The translations under genes were made by a program, and so were the position numbers. A stretch of DNA of 64,000 bases from Vibrio sp. SCSIO 43137 (lineage in GTDB: Bacteria; Pseudomonadota; Gammaproteobacteria; Enterobacterales; Vibrionaceae): positions 1,860,001 to 1,924,000 of the forward strand of contig NZ_CP116383.1 in NCBI RefSeq assembly GCF_028201475.1, read 5' to 3'. Positions 1-9,580 of this stretch are shown here, piece after piece. Position 1 is the stretch's first letter, and each line of letters opens with the position of its first letter. Under the pieces are notes generated by a model. That model made no database searches, was not told the origin of the DNA, and worked only from the letters and a program-made list of their open reading frames with translations.

Positions 1-199
1 TATAAGTGTAGTTTCATTGAGTTAAATAACAATATATCTGGCTTCATATAAAACCAGTTGATATTAACTTATTTCACTCTAGTCTTATTTAAGAGTATTA
101 TTGCAGTTTATTTCTTACTGAAGAGGGGAAGTAGCTTCAAATCATCTCCGGATATGAAGCCAATGTATTTGTGTTGAAGAGGCCTCTTGAGTCTCAAGG

Positions 200-2146
200 T
201 TACCTGGATATATCTACATTCTGCTTAGTGGGAATAAACTGTATGCTTTTACCTTCACCTGTCAAAATCTGCACGGTTTCAGGAGCACCAGTCTCCCCTA
301 TATACAACTCCCCTATTGCACTGGTGTTGACCACCTTTTGCTGACCCGGAGTATCAGGAGAACGCTTTTTAATGCGCAGGCGTTTACGCTTGGTAAACCA
401 GTTTAATGGCGAATAAGAGCTATACAGCACCCGGTCCATAAGCTCGCAAAAGCTAAGCAGTCCGGCGGGAAACTCGTTTTTAATACCACTTGATGTGATT
501 TGGTAGATATTCGGGCTGTTACGACGAAAACGCAGCTTAATGTCATAAGCAAAAGAGTAATGAACATCACCGGACAGAATAATAAAGTTATCGGGCGTTT
601 TGGTATGGGTAAAGATACTCAGAAGGGTATTGGCTGCCCCCGGATGAGCCATCCAGTTTTCGGCATCAATAAGCAGTGGTTGGCCTAGCCAGGTCATCAC
701 TCTCTGCAAAGCTTCAATAAACTTAACACCAAACATTGGAGCTGCAGAAACAATAATCACCGAATCCTCATGCAGCAGAGATTGCTGTAACTCACTCAAG
801 GCTTCCCAGTCCATTAACCCTGAAGGCTTGTTCATTTTGGATTCCGACCGCCAGCGTCGGGTTCTGGTATCTAATACCACTACCTTTGGCTTTATATCAA
901 TATCAAAATGCCACTTCTCAAAGGCATATAAATAACGGATAAAGGTATCGTGACTCTGTTCCGTTTGCTCAGCAAAAAAGTGACGGGCAAGGATGAGAAA
1001 CTCACCATCAAAGTTCTGTGGTTCATTGCCCCAGCCCTGACAAAGCCAGTAGCTGATCAGGCCGTTGCCTATTACCCGGTTAGCAAAAGCATTCGAATAG
1101 GCCGCTTTTTCCCACCCGACCGTCAGGTTCCAGTCGTCAGTAACGTCATGATCATCAAAAATCATATAGGTCGGTATATGAGCCATTAACCGCCGGCAGT
1201 GATTTAACCCGGAGACAAACTGATCGATATTCCGCTTTTCCTGATGCCACAACCGCTGCCATTTGGCTTCGATAGCACGTTGACCACTAACAAAGCCGTT
1301 CTGCTTTAATCTTTCACTATTCACCCGTTGCCAGAGCAGAGGCGACCAGACCAACAGATACATGGCGAAAAACTCTGAAAAAGTGATTAGATGGTTTTCA
1401 CTTTCGCGGGAACTGAATACAGGTTTGCTTCGTCTGGGCAACCAACTCAACAGACTCTCATCAGAAAGCCAGCTTCCCTGCTCTGTATAGTGAGGAAGAA
1501 TCCGCTCACGGGCGTAGAAGTTAAAGTCGTGCTGAAACAAGGCCTGACTATCCGGGACTAAAGCATGAGATAGTTTTTCATCGGGCAACCCCAGCAAGGT
1601 GATTACCTGCTGGATCGCATCCAGCATAGGGCCGGCAACATGGTCGGCATATACCTGATCCCCGCTCATCATAAGCAGTGCAGGCCTTTCACTTATACTG
1701 AGGCCGGAAACTTTGTTATCTGCAGCAACCAGACTATCCTTACTTCCATGGTGCGGGTTCCGGCAGGAACCATGCAGCATATAGTCCGCTCTAGAATGGA
1801 TAGCAAAAGAGATACGCTCTTCATCACCATAGAGCAGTGACGGATCCAGTTCTGTTAAATCGCCCAGCTGTGTAGAGATCTGATACTGAAGCTCTCTGTC
1901 CAGAGGAAAGTCTCCCGACACTCTCAGCAAAACTACCCAGGCATTTCGGCCGATCTGAATCTGTTCTTCTGCGGATATCTGATGAACCTGAAAAGCTTGC
2001 TGCTGTTGAGGATAATAGAGGGACAGTGTTCCGCTCAGGGGGTCAGAAGTGGTCAGCCAGACGGTTATCTCCTCCGCTGTACATTTACGCAGGATTGGGC
2101 CGGCAATGACCAAAGGTAAAGGATTACATTGCTTATCTTTATGCAC
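200..2146 (-). CDS. PhoD-like metallophosphatase family protein
   Basis: Probable metal-dependent phosphatase or phosphodiesterase of the PhoD-like family. Seen: metal-site motifs in order, SGDQVYADH (about 161-169), FDDHDVTDDWN (about 330-340) and SGDVHYSF (about 525-532), plus an early HGSCRNPHH (about 125-133). These match the calcineurin-like core of PhoD proteins. No signal peptide or Tat twin-arginine motif is visible, so a cytoplasmic location is inferred, unlike secreted PhoD. The start is GTG at 2146 with a weak ribosome site; no better start was found. It is transcribed away from the next gene and stands alone. The substrate cannot be told from the sequence. Family placement is fairly sure, exact function is not. 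Confidence 0.8.
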   Translation of the reverse strand: MHKDKQCNPLPLVIAGPILRKCTAEEITVWLTTSDPLSGTLSLYYPQQQQAFQVHQISAEEQIQIGRNAWVVLLRVSGDFPLDRELQYQISTQLGDLTELDPSLLYGDEERISFAIHSRADYMLHGSCRNPHHGSKDSLVAADNKVSGLSISERPALLMMSGDQVYADHVAGPMLDAIQQVITLLGLPDEKLSHALVPDSQALFQHDFNFYARERILPHYTEQGSWLSDESLLSWLPRRSKPVFSSRESENHLITFSEFFAMYLLVWSPLLWQRVNSERLKQNGFVSGQRAIEAKWQRLWHQEKRNIDQFVSGLNHCRRLMAHIPTYMIFDDHDVTDDWNLTVGWEKAAYSNAFANRVIGNGLISYWLCQGWGNEPQNFDGEFLILARHFFAEQTEQSHDTFIRYLYAFEKWHFDIDIKPKVVVLDTRTRRWRSESKMNKPSGLMDWEALSELQQSLLHEDSVIIVSAAPMFGVKFIEALQRVMTWLGQPLLIDAENWMAHPGAANTLLSIFTHTKTPDNFIILSGDVHYSFAYDIKLRFRRNSPNIYQITSSGIKNEFPAGLLSFCELMDRVLYSSYSPLNWFTKRKRLRIKKRSPDTPGQQKVVNTSAIGELYIGETGAPETVQILTGEGKSIQFIPTKQNVDISR

Positions 2147-2328
2147 TATCGAGTCACTTCCAGTTACTGCTATGGGTAAAAATCTTTATGTAAACACTAT
2201 GTTACAACATGCTAGTTAGATTACTGCATCATGTCGATGTTTAATCTCAAATCTGACAATAATTTGCGATTTTAGTTGTACTAAGCTTAACGACACATGA
2301 ATAAAGGTGAAAACAGGGAGAACTGGCA

Positions 2329-3063
2329 ATGAAAAGATTACTTACAGGCGTAATAACTGTCATTTTTGCAGCATACAGCTACGCAGGACAAGAGGTGGTC
2401 TATCAGGTCAATGGCGAAAATTATCAGGGCTACTGGGCCAAAGCGTCAGATAGTGCCCCATTGGTTTTGCTGGTACATGACTGGGACGGTTTGACGGATT
2501 ACGAGAAGAAGCGTTCAGACATGCTGACAGAGCTGGGTTATAACGTATTTGCCGTTGATCTGTTTGGTCAGGGAGTGCGGCCGACTAAGATGGAAGATAA
2601 GCGGCAGCACACCGGCGAGCTGTACAAAAACCGCACCAAGCTTCGCAGTTTAATGCAGGCGGGTATGCAACAAGCCGGAAAACAAGGCGGAGACCTAAGT
2701 AATACCGTGGTAATGGGCTACTGTTTTGGCGGCGCAGCGACGTTGGAATCTGCCCGAGCCGGTATGGATGCAAAAGGGTTTGTTACTTTCCACGGTGGGC
2801 TAACCACACCAGACGGGCAAGATTACAACAAAACCAAGTCTCCCCTGCTTGTCCTGCACGGAACCGCAGATACCGCTATCTCGATGAGTGACTTTGCCAA
2901 ACTGGCTGATGAGCTTGAACAGCAAAATGTCCCCCATGAAATGATCACATACAGCGGAGCTCCACACGCTTTTACCGTATTTGGTTCGCCACGCTATCGT
3001 GAAGATGCCGATCAGAAGTCATGGCAGTCATTCGTTAGTTTCCTGTACAAAAATACCGATTAA
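2329..3063 (+). CDS. Exported dienelactone hydrolase family protein
   Basis: Alpha/beta hydrolase of the dienelactone hydrolase type. Residues 1-19 form a signal peptide (MKRLLTG, hydrophobic core, SYA cleavage site), so it likely acts in the periplasm. The catalytic triad is visible: Cys132 in GYCFGG, Asp181 in HGTADT and His213 in GAPHAF. The Cys nucleophile is the family hallmark. GGGAG lies 8 bases before the ATG. Length (244 aa) is normal for the family. The substrate is unknown; such proteins are often carboxylesterases. It is a single-gene unit converging on the valine/isoleucine operon. Confidence 0.85.
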   Translation: MKRLLTGVITVIFAAYSYAGQEVVYQVNGENYQGYWAKASDSAPLVLLVHDWDGLTDYEKKRSDMLTELGYNVFAVDLFGQGVRPTKMEDKRQHTGELYKNRTKLRSLMQAGMQQAGKQGGDLSNTVVMGYCFGGAATLESARAGMDAKGFVTFHGGLTTPDGQDYNKTKSPLLVLHGTADTAISMSDFAKLADELEQQNVPHEMITYSGAPHAFTVFGSPRYREDADQKSWQSFVSFLYKNTD

Positions 3064-3084
3064 AAAGGAGGCCATAAGGCCTCC
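3061..3084 (-). terminator. Rho-independent terminator of the valine/isoleucine operon
   Basis: GGAGGCC-ATAA-GGCCTCC hairpin (7-bp perfect stem). On the minus strand it is followed by TTTTT (the AAAAA at 3062-3066 of the plus strand), so it ends the leftward operon. It sits directly behind the stop codon of the convergent hydrolase gene. Confidence 0.8.
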
Positions 3085-3113
3085 GGATATATTAACTAAA
3101 GCTGACGGCGGTT

Positions 3114-3872
3114 CTACATCCCCATGCCGCCGTCAACTTCTAACACTCTTCCGGTAACAAAGTCATTCTCAAGAGCAAACTTCACTGTAGCGGCTATCTC
3201 TTCTGCTGTACCAAGACGGCCAACGGGAATCATACCAACCAGACGTTCCATCGCTTCAGGTTTAATCTGATCCGTCATTGCGGTTTTTATTACCCCGGGT
3301 GCGATGGCAACAGAACGAATATTGTAGCGGCCAAGCTCCTTTGCCCACACCCGTGACATAGTCGCCACAGCGGCTTTAGAAGCTGAGTAGTTGGTCTGCC
3401 CTATGTTCCCGGCCCTCGCTACGCTGGAAATATTGATGATCACCCCTTCACTGTCTGTTTCCAGCATCACTTTAGCGGCCTCTCTGCCACATAAGAAACT
3501 GCCGGCAACATTCACATCCATTACTGTCTGAAACTGCTCCAGCGACATTGACAGAACCTGATCACCTTTCGCTTTTATAAACATACCGTCACGCATCAAA
3601 CCAGCATTATTCACCACTCCATTCAGGCGGCCAAACTCTTTGCCAATCTGGCTGAAGGTTTCACATACCTGTGGCTCATCAGAAACGTTGGTAACATAGC
3701 TGGCCGCTTTTACGCCAAACTTTTCACACTCAACCTGTGTATCCGCCAGCGCTTCAGGATTTAAGTCAAGCAGAGCCAGATTGACCCCGTTCTCCGCCAG
3801 AGTCAGGGCCATGGTTTTACCCAGCCCCTGACCGGCACCGGTGATGGCAATCACCTTATTTGTCAGTTCCAT
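3114..3872 (-). CDS. SDR-family 3-hydroxyacyl-CoA dehydrogenase (ivdG-like)
   Basis: Short-chain dehydrogenase, 252 aa. Seen: cofactor motif TGAGQGLG (11-18), NNAG (88-91), and catalytic Ser149 with Tyr162 and Lys166 in NYSASKAA. FabG-like by sequence. It is the last gene of the leftward valine/isoleucine operon, 10 bases after mmsB. From context the likely job is 2-methyl-3-hydroxybutyryl-CoA oxidation in isoleucine breakdown, as proposed for ivdG in Shewanella, whose operon (as I recall it) has the same gene order. A general 3-oxoacyl reductase role cannot be excluded. Confidence 0.8.
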   Translation of the reverse strand: MELTNKVIAITGAGQGLGKTMALTLAENGVNLALLDLNPEALADTQVECEKFGVKAASYVTNVSDEPQVCETFSQIGKEFGRLNGVVNNAGLMRDGMFIKAKGDQVLSMSLEQFQTVMDVNVAGSFLCGREAAKVMLETDSEGVIINISSVARAGNIGQTNYSASKAAVATMSRVWAKELGRYNIRSVAIAPGVIKTAMTDQIKPEAMERLVGMIPVGRLGTAEEIAATVKFALENDFVTGRVLEVDGGMGM

Positions 3873-3881
3873 ACCGGCTCC

Positions 3882-4778
3882 TTACGACTTAGCTTGTTGC
3901 TGATACAGTTCAAACAGGCTGGAGAAGTCTTTCTGGGCATTACCTTGACTGTTATGCAGAGCAAACAGGTTTCGCGCCAGACTTCCCATCGGCGTCGATG
4001 CCTGACATTGCGTCGCCGCTTCCATCGCCAGACCGAGATCTTTCACCATAAGCTGACTCATAAAGCCGCCCTGATAGCCGTTACTGGATGGCACATTCTC
4101 CATCACACCCGGACATGGGTTATACAGTTCCAACGCCCAGTTTCTGCCCGAGCTTTGCAACATAATGTTCGACAACACTTCAGGATCCAGGCCATTTTTA
4201 ATGCCGAGACTTAAGGCTTCACAGGTACCGCTCATCAGAATACCCAGCATCATATTGTTACAGATTTTCGCTACCTGCCCTGCACCTGCTTCACCGGCAT
4301 GAAACACATTCTTGCCCATATGATCTAAAATCACTTTTGCCTGAACAAAACACTCCTGCGCGCCGCCGACAATAAAGGTCAATGTACCAGCTGTCGCACC
4401 TGCTACACCGCCGGAAACTGGCGCATCAACAAAGTGCAATCCTTTCGCTACCGCATCACCACCAACAGTTTTTGCCGTAGCAGGGTCAATGGTTGACGAA
4501 TCAATAAGCAGGGTTCCCGGACGCACATTGGCAAGTACGCCGTCTTGCGAATAATAAACACTCTTAACATGCTGGCTGGCGGGCAGCATGGTGATCACCA
4601 CGTCAGCCTCTTTAACTGCCTGTGCAATTGAGTCGGTACTTTTTGCCCCTTTCTCAATCGCTTTTTCAAGGGCTTTAGGGTTGAGGTCATACACAGTCAC
4701 ATCAAACTGTGCTGCCAGTAAATTTTCCGCCATCGGGCCACCCATGTTACCCAATCCGATAAATGCTATCTGTTTCAT
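3882..4778 (-). CDS. mmsB: 3-hydroxyisobutyrate dehydrogenase
   Basis: Oxidises 3-hydroxyisobutyrate to methylmalonate semialdehyde with NAD, a late step of valine degradation. Seen: N-terminal Rossmann motif GLGNMGGPM, the substrate-site DAPVSGGVAGA, and GAGQVAKICNNM with the catalytic Lys of the beta-hydroxyacid dehydrogenase family. 298 aa, normal length. An in-frame ATG at 4787 exists but has GGAG only one base away; the ATG at 4778 fits the GGAG better and gives the usual MKQIAFIG N-terminus, so it is preferred. It lies between the CoA hydrolase gene and the SDR gene in one tightly packed operon. Confidence 0.9.
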   Translation of the reverse strand: MKQIAFIGLGNMGGPMAENLLAAQFDVTVYDLNPKALEKAIEKGAKSTDSIAQAVKEADVVITMLPASQHVKSVYYSQDGVLANVRPGTLLIDSSTIDPATAKTVGGDAVAKGLHFVDAPVSGGVAGATAGTLTFIVGGAQECFVQAKVILDHMGKNVFHAGEAGAGQVAKICNNMMLGILMSGTCEALSLGIKNGLDPEVLSNIMLQSSGRNWALELYNPCPGVMENVPSSNGYQGGFMSQLMVKDLGLAMEAATQCQASTPMGSLARNLFALHNSQGNAQKDFSSLFELYQQQAKS

Positions 4779-4792
4779 CCTAATCATCTCCG

Positions 4793-5926
4793 TTATGATA
4801 CTTTCTCTTCCATTGATTTGTGGCTAAGTAACTGTTGAGCTGAACAAATTGGTGAAAAGAAACGTTGCAGCAGCTCAGGTGACACCTCTGAAACGTTCTG
4901 ATGTATCCAGACCGGATCCAAACTCTTATCCACCAGCAGGCTTCTGACCCCTTCGCGGAAATCCCCTTCCATACCGCAATGAATGGTCAGGGCATATTCA
5001 AGCCTGAAACACTCTTCAAGAGAAAGCTCGCTATACTGTGTCAGTTGCTGGTAGCTAATCTGCATGGAAAGCGGGCTACCGTAAGCCAGTGAACCCTGAG
5101 CCTGTTTAAACCACTTATCACCTGCTTGCGCATTTAAGATATTATCCACAGTGGCCGCCAGGTCGCCGATCTGACACAGCTGTTTAATCTGTTCATTATG
5201 AGCCTGCATCAGGCCACTTTCGCTCTCTGCACAGTCAAACCTGTCTAGTACCTGATCGATAACTGCGTTTTTATCGCCTTCACTGTGCCAGCAGATTTCA
5301 GTTAGCTGACTTAAAACCGCCTCCTTATCTGACGGCTCTGCAATCCAATGGCACATCTGCAGCGCTTTCATATCTGCTGCATTGATCTGGGCAGAAGTTA
5401 ACGCCAGAAACAGGGCATTATGTTTCGGTAACTTATTGAGGAAATAAGTTGCTCCTACATCAGGATAGAGGCCGATTTTTACTTCCGGCATAGCAAAGCG
5501 GGTGTTAGAAGCCACTACCCGTTTAGACGCCCCCATAAACAGACCGACACCGCCGCCCATCAGATAACCGTGGCCCCATGCAATTACCGGCTTTGAGTAA
5601 GTGTGAATCAGATAGTCGCAGCGATATTCAAGGCTGAAGAACTCCTCCATTGCATTACGGGCAGTCGCAGCGTCTTCCTCTTTATTGAGCAGAACCTGAT
5701 AGATAGCCTGAATATCCCCGCCGGCACAGAAGGCTTTTTCACCTTTACCGTGCAGAAACACCGCTACAACATTGTCATCAGACTGCCAGCGCAGCAGCTG
5801 TTCATACAGCTGCTTTATCATGTCGTAACCGAGCGCGTTGAGGGATTTCGGGTTATCCAGCTCAGCTACGCCAATTACCGAACCATCAACACATTTCAGG
5901 TTAGATAAATTTACCTTTCCGGACAT
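4793..5926 (-). CDS. 3-hydroxyisobutyryl-CoA hydrolase
   Basis: Crotonase-superfamily enzyme of 377 aa, the length expected for 3-hydroxyisobutyryl-CoA hydrolase rather than the ~260 aa of hydratases. Seen: CoA-site AFCAGGDIQAI near residues 65-75 and oxyanion-hole segment GHGYLMGGGVGLFMG. It removes CoA from 3-hydroxyisobutyryl-CoA, which lets valine carbon pass on to MmsB. ATG at 5926 is preceded by a G-rich GGGGGGAG. Its stop is 12 bases downstream of the hydratase gene's end region in the same operon, and mmsB follows at once. Confidence 0.88.
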   Translation of the reverse strand: MSGKVNLSNLKCVDGSVIGVAELDNPKSLNALGYDMIKQLYEQLLRWQSDDNVVAVFLHGKGEKAFCAGGDIQAIYQVLLNKEEDAATARNAMEEFFSLEYRCDYLIHTYSKPVIAWGHGYLMGGGVGLFMGASKRVVASNTRFAMPEVKIGLYPDVGATYFLNKLPKHNALFLALTSAQINAADMKALQMCHWIAEPSDKEAVLSQLTEICWHSEGDKNAVIDQVLDRFDCAESESGLMQAHNEQIKQLCQIGDLAATVDNILNAQAGDKWFKQAQGSLAYGSPLSMQISYQQLTQYSELSLEECFRLEYALTIHCGMEGDFREGVRSLLVDKSLDPVWIHQNVSEVSPELLQRFFSPICSAQQLLSHKSMEEKVS

Positions 5927-5938
5927 ATCTCCCCCCGC

Positions 5939-6712
5939 TTAGCTGTTCCACTCAGGCTTACGCTTTTCAAGAAATGCGTTAACACCTTCAATCTGGTTCT
6001 TACCGTTAATCAGCTTCATAAACAGTTCTCGCTCCAATACCAGACCGGCAGCATGGCTCTGAGTGCGTTGGTTCTGAATCAGGGTTTTACACGCCTGAAC
6101 AGAATCCGGAGACTGGCTGGCGACCTTATCAGCCAAAGCCAGTGCCGCTTGTTCAGCCTCACCGGTGTCGACGATTTCTTCCACAAGACCAATGCTTAAC
6201 GCCTGAGCCGCTTTGATTCTTTCACCACACAAAATCATCCGCTTAGCCCAGCCTTCTCCTACAAGAGAAGTGAGGTTCTGAGTCCCTCCTGCACAGGGAA
6301 GTAACCCGACTGCCGCTTCCGGCAGCCCCATCTGAGCCTGCTGCTCTGCAATACGGATATCACAGGCAAGGGCTACTTCAAGGCCGCCACCAACCGCATA
6401 ACCATTAATCGCAGCAATGGAAACGCCCCTGAAATCAGATAAGGTTTCGAACGCCTCACCAAAAGCCACTGCCATATCCAGCGAATGCCCTTTGTCGCCG
6501 CCGGAAAAGTTATTTAAATCGGCTCCCGCTGAGAAGAATTTTTCTCCTTCTCCCGTCAGAACAAGGGCGTAAACCGATGAGTCCTGATTCAGTTCAGTAA
6601 TCAGCTCTTTAAGCTGACCTAATGACTCCAGCGTCCATGTGTTCGCCGGTGGGTTATCCATTGTCAGCAAAGCGATATGGCCTCGCTTTTCTAATTTAAT
6701 TTGTGCTGTCAT
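5939..6712 (-). CDS. Enoyl-CoA hydratase (methacrylyl-/tiglyl-CoA)
   Basis: Crotonase-fold hydratase, 257 aa. Seen: FSAGADLNNF (CoA-binding/oxyanion), GYAVGGGLEVALACD, and MGLPEAAVGLLP with one of the expected catalytic Glu positions. From its place between an acyl-CoA dehydrogenase and 3-hydroxyisobutyryl-CoA hydrolase it most likely hydrates methacrylyl-CoA (valine) and tiglyl-CoA (isoleucine). AAGGAT stands before the ATG. The broad specificity of the family means other short enoyl-CoAs may also be used. Confidence 0.87.
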   Translation of the reverse strand: MTAQIKLEKRGHIALLTMDNPPANTWTLESLGQLKELITELNQDSSVYALVLTGEGEKFFSAGADLNNFSGGDKGHSLDMAVAFGEAFETLSDFRGVSIAAINGYAVGGGLEVALACDIRIAEQQAQMGLPEAAVGLLPCAGGTQNLTSLVGEGWAKRMILCGERIKAAQALSIGLVEEIVDTGEAEQAALALADKVASQSPDSVQACKTLIQNQRTQSHAAGLVLERELFMKLINGKNQIEGVNAFLEKRKPEWNS

Positions 6713-6748
6713 AGTGCTGTTATCCTTATACTAATCCCGCTTCACCGC

Positions 6749-7903
6749 TTAAAGCAGTTCGACGCCTTCGGTGAGTAATCGTCTGGAGATAATTAAACGC
6801 ATAATTTCGTTGGTTCCCTCCAGAATCTGGTGAACGCGGACATCCCTGAAATGACGTTCAACCGGATACTCACGTATATATCCGTAACCGCCGTGTATCT
6901 GCAGCGCTTCATCACAAACCTTAAAGCCCACGTCAGTGGCAAATCGTTTCGCCATGGCGCAATAGGCACTTTTTTCCGGGTGTTTGTTATCCAGCTTGCT
7001 GGCTGCCAGACGAACCAACTGCCGTGCCGCCACCAGTTCAGTTGCCATATCCGCCAGCTTAAATTGCAAAGCCTGAAACTGGGCAAGAGTACGGCCGAAC
7101 TGCTTACGTTCCGTCATATACTGACGCGCTTCGTTCAACGCCTGCTGAGCAGTGCCAATGGAACAAGTGGCTATGTTAATGCGACCGCCATCTAAGCCGA
7201 GCATGGCAAACTTAAAGCCTTCACCTTCTTGCCCTAACAGGTTGTCAGTTGGAATACGTACATTTTCAAAGGTAATCATCCGGGTGGGCTGAGCATTCCA
7301 GCCCATTTTTGGCTCTTTCTTACCGTAACTGATGCCTTCACAATCAGCCGGAACTACAAAAGCAGAAACGCCGGCAGCCCCTTCGCCGCACGAGCGGGCC
7401 ATTACCACCAAAACATCCGTATCACCGGCACCGGAGATAAACACTTTGGAGCCGTTAAGCACATAACTGTCGCCTTCAAGAACAGCACTGGTAGTCAGGG
7501 ATGCCGCATCCGAGCCGGCGTTAGGCTCTGTCAGGCAGTAAGAAGCCAGTTTGTCACCAGTTACCAGCTCTGGGCATAGCTGCTCCGCCACTTGTGGTTT
7601 AGCAAAACTGGCGATCATCCAGGTCGCCATATTGTGAATAGTCATAAACGCCGTTGTCGCAGTACAGCCCATTGCTAACTGTTCAAAAATAATCGCCGCA
7701 TCCAGACGGGACATCCCCATACCACCGTACTCTTCCGGAGTATAGATACTGAGAAAACCCATCTCTCCCGCCTGTTTCAGCACGTCTTTAGGAAAGTGTG
7801 AGTTTTCATCCCACTCTGCAGCATTAGGTAATAAAGCCTGATCGGAAAACTGCTTAGCTGCATCTGCAAACGCCTGCTGGTCTTCGTTTAGTTCAAAATC
7901 CAT
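6749..7903 (-). CDS. Acyl-CoA dehydrogenase (isobutyryl-/2-methylbutyryl-CoA)
   Basis: FAD-dependent acyl-CoA dehydrogenase, 384 aa. Seen: CLTEPNAGSDAASL (FAD/substrate loop), the C-terminal IHGGYGYIREYPVE and EGTNEIMRLIISR with the catalytic Glu position of short branched-chain dehydrogenases. Context places it at isobutyryl-CoA and 2-methylbutyryl-CoA oxidation; electrons would go to the ETF encoded at 41.8-43.5 kb. An upstream in-frame ATG at 7918 exists, but AGGAGAG stands between it and the ATG at 7903, five bases before the latter, so 7903 is chosen (MDFELNEDQQ). Confidence 0.88.
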   Translation of the reverse strand: MDFELNEDQQAFADAAKQFSDQALLPNAAEWDENSHFPKDVLKQAGEMGFLSIYTPEEYGGMGMSRLDAAIIFEQLAMGCTATTAFMTIHNMATWMIASFAKPQVAEQLCPELVTGDKLASYCLTEPNAGSDAASLTTSAVLEGDSYVLNGSKVFISGAGDTDVLVVMARSCGEGAAGVSAFVVPADCEGISYGKKEPKMGWNAQPTRMITFENVRIPTDNLLGQEGEGFKFAMLGLDGGRINIATCSIGTAQQALNEARQYMTERKQFGRTLAQFQALQFKLADMATELVAARQLVRLAASKLDNKHPEKSAYCAMAKRFATDVGFKVCDEALQIHGGYGYIREYPVERHFRDVRVHQILEGTNEIMRLIISRRLLTEGVELL

Positions 7904-7935
7904 TTTCTCTCCTGCCATATGACAAGTTATCTGTT

Positions 7936-7962
7936 GCAGGCCGGACTAATGCGTCCGGCTGC
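7936..7962. other. Intercistronic hairpin between mmsA and the acyl-CoA dehydrogenase gene
   Basis: GCAG-G-CCGGAC, loop TAATGC, GTCCGG-CTGC: a 10-bp stem with one bulged G in the 101-base gap. There is no T-run on either side, so it is more likely an mRNA processing or stability element than a terminator. Confidence 0.5.
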
Positions 7963-8004
7963 CCTTATCTCTAACCCGTTACTTACGCGAGTTACTTAAG
8001 CTGC

Positions 8005-9498
8005 TTATTTCAACTGAATAGTCATATTCGGGCCGCTTGGGATATCATCCTCAAACCAGCGGGAAGTAACTGTCTTAGTCTCAGTAAAGAAACGCACCGC
8101 CTGTTTACCATAGGCGTGCAGATCACCGTGGAAACTGCCTTTCCAGCCAGTAAAGGAGAAGAACGGCAGAGGCACAGGGATCGGCACGTTAATGCCAACG
8201 TTACCTACCTCAACATTGTGTTGATATTTTCTTGCCGCAGCACCGCTGGCGGTAAAGATAGAAGTACCGTTACCAAACGGACTTGAATTAACCAGAGCAA
8301 GGGCTTCGTCCAGCGAGTCCACTTCCATGGTCAGCAGTACCGGGCCAAAGATCTCCTGCTGGTAAATAGACATATCTGTAGTGACATCGCTAAACAGCGT
8401 CGGGCCTACCCAGTTACCATCAGGATAGCCGTCAACCTGGCAATCAGAACCATCCAGCAGACAGTTTGCGCCCGATTCTTTACCTTCATTTATCAACTTA
8501 ACGACACGTTGTTTGGCCAACGGGCTAATAAGCGGGCCATAACCTGCTTTTTCGTCATTCCATGCACCAGGATGAACTTTCGCTAATTCTTCTTTAAGGT
8601 CAGCTATCCACTCTTTACTTTCACCGACAAATACAGCCACGGAAATCGCCATACAGCGCTGACCAGCCGCGCCTACAGAAGCACCCACCAGATTATTCAC
8701 CACTTGTTGCTTATTAGCGTCCGGCATCACCACCATATGGTTTTTCGCGCCGGTAAAGGACTGAACCCGTTTCAGGTGATCAGTACCGGTTTTATAGATG
8801 TACTGACCAACACCAGCAGAGCCGACAAAGGAGATAGTACGAATGACAGGGTCACTTAATAGCCTGTCCACCTGCTCTTTCTGACCGTGAACAATCTGCA
8901 GGACACCTTTCGGTGCGCCCGCCTGTTCAAACAGTTCAGCCAGTTTCATTGCGGTCAGGGGAACCTGCTCAGAAGGTTTAAGAACAAAGGTATTGCCACA
9001 CGCAATCGCCATAGGGAACATCCAAAGAGGGATCATGGCAGGAAAGTTAAATGGCGTAATACCGGCACAAACGCCAAGAGGCTGGGTATAGGAGTAACCA
9101 TCGATATTGGTCGCGACGTTCTCTACCGTCTCGCCCATCATGGCGCTACAGATATTGGCAGCCTGTTCAACCACTTCAATACCGCGCCATACATCGCCTT
9201 TGGCATCCGCCAGTGTTTTACCCGTTTCGCTGGAAAGCAGAGTGGCGATTTCATCGTGTTGCTCTTTCAGCAGGTGCTGATAACGCAGCATCAGTCGTGC
9301 CCTCTCCGGCGCAGCAACCTCCTTCCATTGTTTAAAGGTTTCAGCAGCGTGCCCGATAGCGGCACTCATTTCAGCTTCTGTGGCACACGGCACTGAAGCG
9401 ATAACTTCATTAGTCGCCGGGTTTGTTACATCAAGCCATTTTGCAGAGTCTGATTCGGCAAACTCGCCACCAATATACTGTTTTACTTTTGTTGTCAT
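8005..9498 (-). CDS. mmsA: Methylmalonate-semialdehyde dehydrogenase (CoA-acylating)
   Basis: Converts methylmalonate semialdehyde to propionyl-CoA in valine degradation. Seen: aldehyde dehydrogenase fold of 497 aa, [13 protein letters not shown] (NAD loop), catalytic Cys in [11 protein letters not shown], and the family-typical C-terminal half [16 protein letters not shown]. Malonate-semialdehyde may also be a substrate, as in other MmsA enzymes. AAGGATG precedes the ATG. It follows the thiolase gene by 82 bases and precedes the acyl-CoA dehydrogenase gene in the leftward operon. Confidence 0.93.
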   Translation of the reverse strand: MTTKVKQYIGGEFAESDSAKWLDVTNPATNEVIASVPCATEAEMSAAIGHAAETFKQWKEVAAPERARLMLRYQHLLKEQHDEIATLLSSETGKTLADAKGDVWRGIEVVEQAANICSAMMGETVENVATNIDGYSYTQPLGVCAGITPFNFPAMIPLWMFPMAIACGNTFVLKPSEQVPLTAMKLAELFEQAGAPKGVLQIVHGQKEQVDRLLSDPVIRTISFVGSAGVGQYIYKTGTDHLKRVQSFTGAKNHMVVMPDANKQQVVNNLVGASVGAAGQRCMAISVAVFVGESKEWIADLKEELAKVHPGAWNDEKAGYGPLISPLAKQRVVKLINEGKESGANCLLDGSDCQVDGYPDGNWVGPTLFSDVTTDMSIYQQEIFGPVLLTMEVDSLDEALALVNSSPFGNGTSIFTASGAAARKYQHNVEVGNVGINVPIPVPLPFFSFTGWKGSFHGDLHAYGKQAVRFFTETKTVTSRWFEDDIPSGPNMTIQLK

Positions 9499-9580
9499 GA
9501 TGACATCCTTGTATTCCGTTGATAGTCGGACGACTGCTGATCCGTGATCACATCCGGTTGTGATAAATTCAATTTCGGGG

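Noticed and set aside
8887..9396. 169-codon plus-strand frame inside mmsA
   Set aside because: Antisense to mmsA, which has the aldehyde dehydrogenase motifs; the frame has no family pattern.
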